Below are positions 43,301-50,690 of a DNA stretch of 64,000 nucleotides, piece by piece (the stretch's first letter is position 1; each line of letters starts with the position of its first letter). The stretch spans positions 1,588,453-1,652,452 of the forward strand of contig NC_044008.1 of assembly GCF_900496995.4 (NCBI RefSeq), in the 5' to 3' direction. The stretch comes from Aquila chrysaetos chrysaetos. Its lineage: Eukaryota; Chordata; Aves; Accipitriformes; Accipitridae. The notes beneath the pieces are model-generated. The model did no database searches and was not told the origin of the DNA. It saw only the letters and a program-made list of their open reading frames with translations. A program made the position numbers and the translations under genes.

Positions 43301-46300
43301 AGCACACCTCTGCTTTCCATGAGCTCAAGAGAGGAAGGCAGCAGCACAACATGGGTCAGCTCCTCCTGCTTGCCACTCGGGTATCAACAAAGCAAGCATC
43401 CAGCAACCTCAAGGCTTTGCTTACAAGCTTTTCATAAGATTGGTTTTTATGTTTTTAAAAAAAGAACATAATTTTAATGCCAGTGCACAGCAATAACGCA
43501 AGGACAAAACACAAGCTGTACTTACATGAAGATTAAATGTAGTATTTCCCTGGCAAATGAAACAATACAGAGCCTCATCAGGGGGCATCTTCTCCTTAAT
43601 CCTACATATTAAGACTTTAAAGGGTTTGCAAGATTCGCAGCCATGCGCGAAGCTAACGTTATTGGCTGCTGCTGCTAAGAAATGTTGAACACGTGGGAGT
43701 GCACTCAGCGAGACGCATTTCCAAAAGCTTGCCGGGATTGTAAGATAGTCATGATGACACTTAAAAACAATCACCTACTACAAATCCAAGCCTGCCTAGA
43801 TCACAGTATAGCTTCACTAGAAAAGACAGAAGAAATATCAAGCACACCCTTCTAGGCAGAGCAGCAGAAAGGAGAGCAGGGACACCATTTTACAAGGCAA
43901 GCCACTTGTTTTACTGAAATCCTGCATGCACTTTTTTTTTTTAAAACTGTTACTACAAAGAAACAGCCTCCACAATTTGTTTGATCAGCGTTTAGTAATC
44001 TAATACCAGTTTAGTCTTAAGAACTGGGTACCATAAGCATAATCCTAAAGACGACTGCCATACTATTCAGAATACCAAAATCACCGCTCAGAGTCTGGGG
44101 AATGAGATGGAGAAATAGTTAAAATTACCCCAATGCAGAGCAATACAAAGGCTTTATTTTTCTTATTTTAAATAGGGCCGGAATGTCAAGCTAGAACAGG
44201 CACTCTGCTCCAAGCCATCTTAACCAAATTCATATTCTACAGCTTAATCTCAATGACCATCGTAATTATATGATTAAGCAGGTGCACTGCGCTTTCAGGT
44301 CTGTTCGACAAGCCCGAGCTTCAATAGCCTCCGCAATCAAACTGACAAGGCAACAATGGAAGAGTGAACTTACAGTTCCAGCCAAGAGCCCGTCCTTTCG
44401 GGGGAAAAAAATCCAGCCGCCAGCAAAGACGCCACATTCAGCTCTAAAAGCAGCAAGATGACACCCTTGAAAGTTGTCATTTAGGCAACAAAGATGATTT
44501 ATTTATTTTTTTCCTCTAGTTGGTTTGGCGTTGGCAGAACAATCTGTGGATTTAAAGTTCTTCTAACGGCAGGTAGCACTATACATTCTGAGCTGCATTT
44601 AACTGGATTTTATTTATAAGCCACAACCTGTGCCAGCATTTCTGACTGCTTTGGGGGAAGGGGGGCTCTCCCAGTTCTGAAACGGGGCCGTTGCCACATC
44701 TTTGTGCGTTTTGAAGTACCACCATGCGATTACCTTCATCCCTGGAGACCTCATTAAAACGGAGCCCCAGAAGTAGAGCAGAAAGAAGTATAGCATGACA
44801 TTTGAAAATTTACATTCCGACTTGTAAAAGTTTCCAGAAATGTCTATCCTTAAAAAAAAAAAAAATCAACAACAAAACACCACCAAACCCTACCAAAACA
44901 AGACATTCCAGCACACATGCTCTTCCCCTGGGGACAGGCCAAAGAGAACAAAGCCACGTGACCGTCGTATTGCTCAACGCAACTCTTGGAAGGTGTTCAA
45001 GTAGGATGATAAGTGCGGTGTAAGCCTATAATGAACATAAAAAGGAATTTATCCCAAATGTAAACTGTGTCCTACCCTTTGCCTCAGCCGATCTCAGTGG
45101 AGCAAACATGGGGAGTTTTGCAATTACAAAATACTCCGCAGGTAAACTAAGGAGCTTTGTACCTTTATTCTCCTTGACTCAGGACGAGCCTAAAATTAGA
45201 AGGGAGTGCAACGCTCCGCGTATTATGCTCCCCGGTAGCTCGGACACGCGTTACAAACGTTCAGCTCTGTAAACTGGTCAGAACAGGGAGATTCAAATGA
45301 AGCTGGGCACTATTTATAATTCCTTTCATGCACAGAACAGGGTGACACTTCCCTTTTCCAGCTCTGATGCTTAAAAATAGAGCTCGGGGACTACAACCCA
45401 GCCAGGAGCATCTATCCACAAAAGGAGGAAAATAAATCAGCACAAAATAAACTCCCGTCCAAGGGGAGGCTGCGAACAGCTCGCCCTGGAGCGCCCGTGT
45501 TGCTCCCCCGGCGCAGAACAATAAACCCCGGCTCGGAACCGCCGCAGCCGGCGGCCAACCGCCCCACGGTCTTGGGTGGTGGCGTTGGGGGGGGCTGTGG
45601 GGTGCTGGGGTGCATTCCCCCGTGGGTGTAAACACCAGGGCTGGGGCACCCCATCAGCTGCTGGCTCGCTCCGCCCCGGCCCCGGTTTCCGGGTAGTAAC
45701 AGAGCAGCCAATCCGCGGAGTTGCGAGCTCTGCCCGAGGCCTCTTGCCTGCAAACACGGCTCCAAGGCCGGCAGCTCGCCCGAAAGCTGGGGGAAACGGC
45801 GGATGGAATTCCCCCCCCGCCACCCCCAGTTCTGGCACCCCAAAGTCCCCGGGGTGGGGATGTCTGGGCTGGGGGCTACCTGGAGAAGCCTGGCCTCGAG
45901 CGTTTCCCGACAGGCCTGTGGGATACCCCTGCGCGTCCAAGCCACCGGCGAGCGGGTCCCCGAGGCGTTTTGGGGGGCACGGAGCCTTCCTGCAAAGCCG
46001 TGCTCGCAGGTGGGGCGCAGTCAGTGCCCCCCCCCACCTCTGCGGGTACACGGGTCACGCGGGAAACTTCAGCGAGCGTGGTGGGGGGCAGCAGCCCCCC
46101 AAGAGGGGAGGAAGGCAGCGTGGCTCCCCGCTGCAGGCCCTTCCCCAGCGTTTGCACAACGTTGCGAGCGCGATCCATAGAGAAACAATGAGTGACTCAG
46201 AGTTTCAGCACATAATCGTCCAGGCGATTATTAAACATCAGTTCGACACATTAACGCGCACACACAGAGCTCTGCCCTCCCTCCAGCCCCAGAGAGCCGA

Positions 46301-48847
46301 GCAACCTCTCCCTTTCCCTGCTCACAAAGAGACATCCACAAAAGGACACGGACGTGTTAGGATTGAAAATAGGAATAATAAAAAGACCCCACTCAGCTCC
46401 TAAACCTGTCAGAGCAGGAGAAGGCAGCAGCGTTATTCACTCTGGCCATCACCCCCTCCCTACTCAAAAAGGTAGCTCTTGGCAGGCCATAAATCCGTGC
46501 CATTATTCTCCATCAGAGACACGAAAAGGGGCTGAAAAGGGAAACTGTAATGAAAATGGCAGCAAAAAGGGGAAAAAAAAAAAAAAGAAAACACAACACA
46601 ACAACAAAACCCTGGAGCTCTGGGGAGGAGCAGCCTTCAAGTACATTCCTTCAGACAAGCCCTCTCTCCTTTGGTCACCACCAAGACCCTCCTCGCTCCC
46701 ACGTCTCAAACCAGACCCTTATTTCCGATCAGCTTTCAGAGAAGAAGATTCCCCAGGGAAGCGTCTCAGGAGCCTGGGCCTAGCCAGCTGCGCTCACCCC
46801 GGGCAGGCGAGGCAAGTCAGGCAGACAAACAAAAAAAGGCTGGGGAGGGAGGAGTGGTGAGGAGAGTCATCTGACACATCCAACTTCCTAAGTTTGTTGT
46901 CTGCAGGAGACCGACCGCTCTAACCCTCACCCCTCAAGACACCGGGAAGGCTGCGCCGACAATAACAAGAGCATCGCTTTTGGAAAAGCCTTGGGTTTCT
47001 TTTGTCAGGGGGGAGAAAGTGAACGGAGCGGAAACTACCCAGTGTCGGGAGGAATGCCAGATATTCGGGGCTTTCTACCTACCACCGCACAGCCCGGCCG
47101 CCGCTAGAAATACAGAGTGAGGGGAACCACTTCAGGAAAACCTGCTCTTTGTCTCCTAAAATGCTGCGATCGCTGGAGATGCTGGCTATGAATCGAACAA
47201 AAAGGGGGAGGAAAAAAAAAAAAAAAAAGAAAAAAAGAGAGGGGGAGGGGAAAGGGAAAGGAGAGCAGCAGATCAGGTTGGGCCTCGGCCCCTCTCTGGC
47301 CCAGACCTCTTTCCAGACTATCCCTAAGAAAGATTTTATACCCCCCCCCCCCCCCCCCCCCCATAAACAGCTGGAATTCCTGACCCTCCTCCCGGTGCGA
47401 TTAAGCATCGATCGCAATTGGCGTTCGGCAGAGTATGACATGTGTGTAACTTTAAACCCCCAGATAAAAATAGCTCCGATTCAAGCATGATCGGTAGTCA
47501 TTTCCTATTTGCTTAAAAACAAGGCGAAAAATATACGAAGAGCAGCTTTGCAGAGAGAAACACGCAGGCTGAACGTCAAACAGAAGTTTCCTTCGATAAG
47601 CCACCCTCACGCCACAAACAAGACTGGTGCTGCTCCTCCCCCCCCCCCCCCTCCAAAAAACCCCACCAAATCCAAGTAAGTTTGTTTATCTCTCTCTGGA
47701 AACTAAATCAGACCCATTTCTCGATCCCTCGACACCACCAAGTTAGAGCCACCAGACCTGAGTCGTGCTGAGGGAGGTCAGGCACGTTCAGTCAACAGAG
47801 CTGAAAAACATTTCAGCCACTCTTGTCATTTCTACCCCCTCCCGGCACACACAGCCACCTTGTAAACAAAAACTATTAATAAAACAATCCTAGAACCAAA
47901 TTCCCAATGATATTTTTCAATGCCACCCACACTCCAGACAGAGAGAAAAAAGGAATTACCATCCTGTAAAAGGCCAAGAATAAAAATAAGGTGGAAAAAT
48001 ATAAACAGATTTATCACGGAACGGCGAGGGGGGGAAATAAAAATAATAAAGCCTAGCCCAACCTGGAGCGTTACATAAACGGGACCTCTTGCGAGACGGG
48101 CTGTGGGCCCTGGCACCCTTCACCCACCCCCCAGTTCACCCAGCCACGGGTCTGCTGCGAGCCAGTCCCCGGGGGGGGGGGGGGGAGGACACCCTGCTCC
48201 CCCCCCAAATTAAATCCCTAAGCCGGCACCAGAAGCTTCGTGAACCGCAGGCTGAAATCAGGGAGTAAATAATAATAAACACCACAAAAGCCTTTCTTTG
48301 GGCTGTGGCTTCTGGGGCTGCTCTCCCCTTCCTCGCCCTCCCCCGGCAGCTGGGCCGCAGGCCAGGGCAGGAAAGGGGGGGGGTGCAGGGCACCCAGGCT
48401 AAAGGGAGGGGGGGCCCTTCACCAAGGGGGGGGGGGGTGTTACCTGCAGGGACACCCCCAGGGCACCCCAGCCGGTGGCTGTCAAGCCACAGAGGGGGCT
48501 AAACACCCCTCAAAATAAGGGAAGAGTGGAGCTGGGGGGGGAAGGTTAGGCCTCGCCCCCGGTAAGGGGGGGGGGGCCCTCACCCCACGGAGGGGGGGGG
48601 AGCAGGTCCAACCCCCAGCTCTAGGGAGAGGCCTAGGCCCGGCCTCAGAAAGGGGCGCTGCCCGGGGGGGGGGTCCCCGATGCCTTCCCCCCCCCGGTGC
48701 AGGCCCGGCCGAGGAGGCGGGCTCGCCCCCCCCGCCCCGGGCCTGCCGGCGGAGGGGAGAGTTAGCGGGGGGTGGGTTGGTGCGGGAAGGATACAGCTTG
48801 ACCACGTCGGTGTCCATCCGCCTCTTGCCCGGGCTGGGGGAGGACAT
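4177..48847 (-). CDS. UBE2H: UBE2H, ubiquitin-conjugating enzyme E2 H (six of seven coding exons)
   Basis: UBE2H carries activated ubiquitin as a thioester and passes it to substrates. It is known as the partner E2 of the CTLH/MAEA E3 complex and is strongly induced in maturing erythroid cells. Six exons join in frame to give residues 1-142 of an expected 183: [10 protein letters not shown] at the start, the UBC fold, the HPN motif at residues 76-78 (FHPNID), catalytic Cys87 in SGTVCLDV, and the helix ending EEYKQKIK. As far as I can recall the vertebrate protein, every residue matches. Intron phases in order are 2, 1, 1, 2, 1, 1, and all donors and acceptors fit consensus. The seventh exon, encoding the acidic Ser-rich tail, is off the left edge. 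The first intron is 27.5 kb and has U12-type signals. The start ATG sits in a near-ideal Kozak context (GCCACCATGT). Confidence 0.97.
4306..8404 (-). other. UBE2H: UBE2H intron 5
   Basis: A 4.1 kb intron with GTGAGT donor and TTCCAG acceptor. It contains a 22 bp tandem duplication near 8121-8162 and otherwise no repeat or coding signal that I can name. Confidence 0.85.
8121..8162. repeat. Two-copy tandem repeat, 22 bp unit
   Basis: The 20 bp stretch TTGAGAGATCCTTTGTAAGG occurs at 8121-8140 and again, identically, at 8143-8162, separated by GC. The perfect identity suggests a recent local duplication in the intron. Confidence 0.9.
8405..8457 (-). CDS. UBE2H: UBE2H coding exon 5 (catalytic cysteine)
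   Basis: This 53 nt exon encodes the last base of Ala82, residues 83-99 ([17 protein letters not shown]) and the first base of Asp100. It carries the active-site Cys87. The acceptor is TTTCAG and the donor GTGAGT. Confidence 0.97.
8458..9146 (-). other. UBE2H: UBE2H intron 4
   Basis: A 689 bp intron with GTAAGT donor and TTTCAG acceptor, phase 2. No repeat or secondary feature is seen. Confidence 0.88.
9147..9186 (-). CDS. UBE2H: UBE2H coding exon 4 (HPN motif)
   Basis: This 40 nt exon encodes the end of Gly69, residues 70-81 ([12 protein letters not shown]) and two bases of Ala82. It holds the HPN motif that E2 enzymes place beside the catalytic site. Acceptor TTTGCAG, donor GTAAGT. Confidence 0.96.
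9234..9292. repeat. T-rich low-complexity tract
   Basis: An almost pure run of T interrupted by single or paired G residues and ending in more than 20 consecutive T. On the UBE2H transcript it is A-rich. Confidence 0.85.
13294..13397 (-). mobile_element. CR1 LINE 3'-end fragment
   Basis: On the plus strand the sequence reads AGAATCACAGAATGG, then GGTTGGAAGGGACC and GATCTAGTTCCAA-like text. This is the reverse complement of the well-known CR1 3' terminus, which ends with CCTTCCAACC and ATTCTGTGATTCT. The element is therefore a 5'-truncated CR1 on the minus strand. CR1 is the dominant LINE of birds and reptiles. Confidence 0.85.
14506..14528. repeat. T homopolymer
   Basis: About 23 consecutive T residues, with no adjacent element recognised that would make it a retroposon tail. 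Confidence 0.8.
15770..15802. repeat. CA-rich microsatellite
   Basis: An interrupted TA/CA array (ATACACACACATAGACACAC...) in UBE2H intron 3. It is short and imperfect. Confidence 0.75.
19495..19600 (-). mobile_element. Probable degraded CR1 fragment
   Basis: The text ATATTGGAAGGGACCCA followed by TCGTCCAACCC resembles the reverse complement of a CR1 3' tail. The following 60 bp is compatible with, but diverged from, the same element. Only the first 40 bp are convincing. Confidence 0.5.
20402..20476 (-). CDS. UBE2H: UBE2H coding exon 3
   Basis: This 75 nt exon encodes the end of Thr44, residues 45-68 ([14 protein letters not shown] to SPSI) and the first base of Gly69. It is the central beta-sheet of the UBC fold, including the family PYEGG motif. 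Acceptor ATTGCAG, donor GTAACC. Confidence 0.97.
20477..21165 (-). other. UBE2H: UBE2H intron 2
   Basis: A 689 bp intron with GTAAGT donor and TTGCAG acceptor, phase 1. Nothing else is recognised inside it. Confidence 0.88.
21166..21242 (-). CDS. UBE2H: UBE2H coding exon 2
   Basis: This 77 nt exon encodes the last base of Leu18, residues 19-43 ([12 protein letters not shown] to FYGPQG) and the first base of Thr44. The donor is GTAAGT. The acceptor end TGATGTATCAG lacks a polypyrimidine tract and is preceded by TTTTCCTTTACTT, a U12-like branch site, as described under intron 1. Confidence 0.97.
28696..28714. repeat. T homopolymer
   Basis: About 18 consecutive T residues in UBE2H intron 1 with no recognised parent element. 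Confidence 0.75.
31164..31208. repeat. T-rich low-complexity tract
   Basis: A run of more than 20 T followed by GGTTTTTTGGG-type blocks, similar in style to the tract near 9234-9292. It is A-rich on the UBE2H transcript. Confidence 0.8.
34224..34240. repeat. T homopolymer
   Basis: About 17 T residues in UBE2H intron 1. Confidence 0.75.
38479..38506. repeat. A-rich tract
   Basis: An A-rich tract interrupted by TT, with no retroposon recognised upstream. Confidence 0.7.
39008..39032. repeat. A-rich tract
   Basis: About 25 bp of A interrupted by single G. Low complexity. Confidence 0.7.
45460..46180. promoter_or_regulatory. Second GC-rich, CpG-containing block inside UBE2H intron 1
   Basis: The block is much richer in G+C than the DNA to its left and holds many CpG dinucleotides, such as CGCCGCAGCCGGCGGCC near 45539-45555. 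It lies about 3 kb downstream of the UBE2H start codon in the direction of transcription. Long open frames on both strands here, up to 275 codons on the plus strand, are explained by the scarcity of stop codons in GC-rich DNA. It could be an intronic regulatory island or an alternative first exon; neither is proved. Confidence 0.4.
46193..46199 (+). promoter_or_regulatory. AP-1-type motif
   Basis: TGACTCA, inside ATGAGTGACTCAGAG, directly beside the GC-rich block. The motif is short, so occupancy is inference. Confidence 0.3.
47341..47362. repeat. C homopolymer, about 22 bp
   Basis: An uninterrupted C run in UBE2H intron 1, G-rich on the transcript and capable of forming a quadruplex. Its length is prone to polymorphism and sequencing error. 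Confidence 0.9.
48171..48186. repeat. G homopolymer, about 16 bp
   Basis: An uninterrupted G run near the 5' end of UBE2H intron 1. Further G runs of 8-11 bp follow at 48.38-48.60 kb. Confidence 0.85.
48795..48847 (-). CDS. UBE2H: UBE2H coding exon 1 with start codon
   Basis: The 53 nt coding part encodes residues 1-17 ([17 protein letters not shown]) and two bases of Leu18. The start is fixed by the family N-terminus and by the GCCACCATG context. The donor is GTATCCTTC, a U12-type sequence and not the common GTRAGT. Confidence 0.97.
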
Positions 48848-48982
48848 GGTGGCCGCGGCCGCCCCCGGTGCTCCGGGCGGGTTGTCAGCGCCACCGCCGC
48901 CGCCGCTACCGACGACGACCGGGGACGCCCGGCACCGAGGGGAGCGGGGGGGCGCCGGGCTCCGAGCCGCTGGGACCCCCCC

Positions 48983-49126
48983 CCGCCGCCGCCGCCGCCG
49001 CCGCTGCTGCTGTCGCTGCCGCCCCCTCCCTCCTCTTTGCTCCTCCCCCCCTCCTTCTCCTTCTCCTTCTCCTTCTTCCTCCCTCCTCCTCCTCCTCCTC
49101 CTCCGCCCCGCTCCGCCGCCGCCGCC
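48983..49126 (-). repeat. UBE2H: Trinucleotide and polypurine repeats in the UBE2H 5' UTR
   Basis: On the plus strand there is a CCG run at 48983-49003 running into CTG units, a CTTCTC-type tract at 49051-49080, a CTC run at about 49084-49104 and another CCG run at 49112-49126. In the mRNA these are GGC, GCA, GAGAAG and GGA repeats just upstream of the start codon. They are potential quadruplex and length-variation sites. Confidence 0.85.
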
Positions 49127-49189
49127 TCGCGCTCCCTCAGCCGCGAGCCCCGCTCCGGTCGCCTCTGCCGGAGCCTCTCTCTGGACCCC

Positions 49190-49197
49190 TGACGTCA
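49190..49197. promoter_or_regulatory. cAMP response element (CRE)
   Basis: The perfect palindrome TGACGTCA lies about 345 bp upstream of the UBE2H ATG. It is the CREB/ATF consensus and is typical of CpG-island promoters. Function is inferred from motif and position. Confidence 0.65.
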
Positions 49198-49231
49198 CCC
49201 GCAGTGACCTCACCGCCCCTTCACCGTCGCC

Positions 49232-49236
49232 ATTGG
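49232..49236 (-). promoter_or_regulatory. CCAAT box (NF-Y)
   Basis: ATTGG on the plus strand gives CCAAT on the strand of UBE2H, about 40 bp upstream of the CRE, a common promoter arrangement. Confidence 0.55.
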
Positions 49237-49262
49237 TTGCGCCGGCAAACGCCGCGCCGGCC

Positions 49263-49282
49263 CCGCCCCCCCCCCCCCCCCC
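49263..49282. repeat. C homopolymer, about 20 bp
   Basis: A long C run between the CCAAT box and the ZNF143-type element of the UBE2H promoter. Confidence 0.88.
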
Positions 49283-49295
49283 GCTGCGGTACGCC

Positions 49296-49307
49296 GGGAG
49301 TTGTAGT
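49296..49307 (-). promoter_or_regulatory. ZNF143/Staf-type element
   Basis: GGGAGTTGTAGT on the plus strand is ACTACAACTCCC on the minus strand, one base from the ACTACAATTCCC core that ZNF143 binds in many CpG-island promoters. Confidence 0.55.
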
Positions 49308-49461
49308 GAGGGGAAGGAGAGAGTCGGAGGGAACGCGGGTTCGAGACCCCGCAGGGGACGCAGCGCAGGTGTGTCGTCGTCGTCCCCCCCCCAGCCCCAC
49401 GACGTCAAAGTGAGGTGGCCAGCGTCACCTGGGAGAAGCCACACCATTGAACCCAAACGCC

Positions 49462-49482
49462 CCCCCCCCCCCCCCCCCCCCA
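49462..49482. repeat. C homopolymer, about 21 bp
   Basis: An uninterrupted C run upstream of the UBE2H promoter. Confidence 0.88.
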
Positions 49483-50419
49483 CGATTACAAACCGGGCCA
49501 GGCCTCACAAGCACGAGTCACTGCACCGGCTTTCCGGTGCGACACCGGCAAAGCATTTCCCGGTGCCTCAGTTTACCCAACCGGAGGGGGGAGGCACCCG
49601 CCAGCGCCCCGGAGGTGACAGCGGGGCGCGTGACGATGGCGATAATGGGTGTCTCTCAAGCCGGCGGGGCTCTGGCGTGGCAACTCCACACCCGGAGCGG
49701 ACATCCCGCATTCCTGACCCCGGCATCAACCCAAAAAATTTGCCCCAACGCTTCCTCCCCGCGCAGGGAGGAGATGCAGCCGACGAAACCCAAAAAGTCC
49801 GATGCAAATGGGTAACCTCACCCCACAGGTGTGTGCGTGGCGGGGGGGGGGGATCTCCATTTAATGCCCCAATGCACCCCTCGAGCCCCGAGTCGGGCTG
49901 GAGCAGAAGGTAACGCACCGAGGGGGGTCGGATCCACACTCCGGGCGAGCTACGCTGGGGAGAATTTGGGGGTGGGGGCAAAGGGGAAGAGGATTATATT
50001 GAGCAGAGCAACCGGAGACAATGGGATGGAGGGTCTCCCATTTCCCCAACCTCAATGGTCCCTGACCAGTTCCAAGCGACTGGGAGAACAGGAAGGGGAA
50101 AAGCAGGCTTTTCTCTTATTTCATTAAATCCTTGTAGTATTTCATCTGTGTAATACCATAGTTTTGTGACAGGGATAATTTCAGGGTAACAGGGACTACG
50201 ATAGCATCCTGTCCCTTTTGGGATGCCTTAAGACCACCCTTGCAGCACCCAGACCCTTGTATGTGGGTGCACAGGGGATTTGGGGGGGCCCCTCTGAGCC
50301 CTCTTGGGTCTAAAAATTGAGGTGCAGGGGCGGTGGCTGGCCTTAGCAAGACAACATTGTTGTCCCTGCCATGGGTGCACCCCATGGTTTGTGGGGTGGT
50401 TCCCTGACCATGGTGGGGA

Positions 50420-50690
50420 CGGGCAGACAAAGTGGAGATGAGGGGAGGGAGAGGGCAAGGGGGGTGTCGGAAGCCATGGGGAATAGGGGAGATGTGGGAA
50501 GTAGGGGGAAACATGGGGAGTTGCGGGAAAACCATTGGAAATGGGGGAGCCATGGGGAGCCAAAGGAGTTCTGAGGAGCAGGGGAGCTACAGGGACCCAT
50601 AGCAAGATGTGGGGAGCTATAAGGAGTGCAGGGAGCTATGGGGGGATGAGGGGAGCCAGGGGGAACCATGGCGGGGGGGCTGGTAGGGAC
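50420..50690. repeat. Degenerate GGGGAGC-type minisatellite
   Basis: Repeated variants of a roughly 15-20 bp purine-rich unit, such as ATGGGGAGC, TGTGGGGAGCTAT and ATGGGGGGATGAGGGGAGC. Units are diverged, so the array is old or interrupted. It explains the long pseudo-coding frames on both strands. Confidence 0.65.

Larger units (their letters stand above)
21243..48794 (-). other. UBE2H: UBE2H intron 1, candidate U12-type GT-AG intron
   Basis: A 27.5 kb phase-2 intron. The 5' splice site reads GTATCCTTC, against the U12 consensus GTATCCTTT. The 3' end has TTTTCCTTTACTT with the likely branch A at 21256, 13 nt from the AG, and no polypyrimidine tract. The interior is AT-leaning up to about 42.8 kb and then becomes GC-rich. 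It contains scattered A and T homopolymers, a GC-rich CpG-containing block at about 45.4-46.2 kb, long C or G runs at 47.34, 47.64 and 48.17 kb, and no coding exon that I can support. Confidence 0.78.
48600..49350 (-). promoter_or_regulatory. UBE2H: CpG island, promoter and 5' UTR of UBE2H
   Basis: An extremely GC- and CpG-rich block spans the first exon. Upstream of the ATG on the minus strand are trinucleotide and polypurine repeats (48983-49126), a full CRE, an inverted CCAAT box and a ZNF143-type element, all in the order expected of a TATA-less housekeeping promoter. The transcription start is probably between 49.05 and 49.18 kb, downstream of the CRE, which would give a 5' UTR of some 200-330 nt. 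That position is inference. Confidence 0.75.

Noticed and set aside
43421..43774. A 117-codon minus-strand open frame as a possible extra UBE2H exon
   Set aside because: No family match, no convincing splice sites in the UBE2H phase, and the known exons already close without it.
45576..46403. A 275-codon open frame on the plus strand
   Set aside because: It lies in CpG-rich DNA where stops are rare in all frames, overlapping open frames exist on the other strand, and the translation is low-complexity Pro/Gly/Arg text without a recognisable domain.
49330..49375. A tRNA-like B box (GGTTCGAGACC)
   Set aside because: There is no matching A box, acceptor stem or cloverleaf in the neighbouring bases.
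48777..49913. A 378-codon open frame antisense to the UBE2H first exon
   Set aside because: It is a shadow of trinucleotide repeats and C runs. The real coding signal is the minus-strand UBE2H start, which has a family match and a splice donor.
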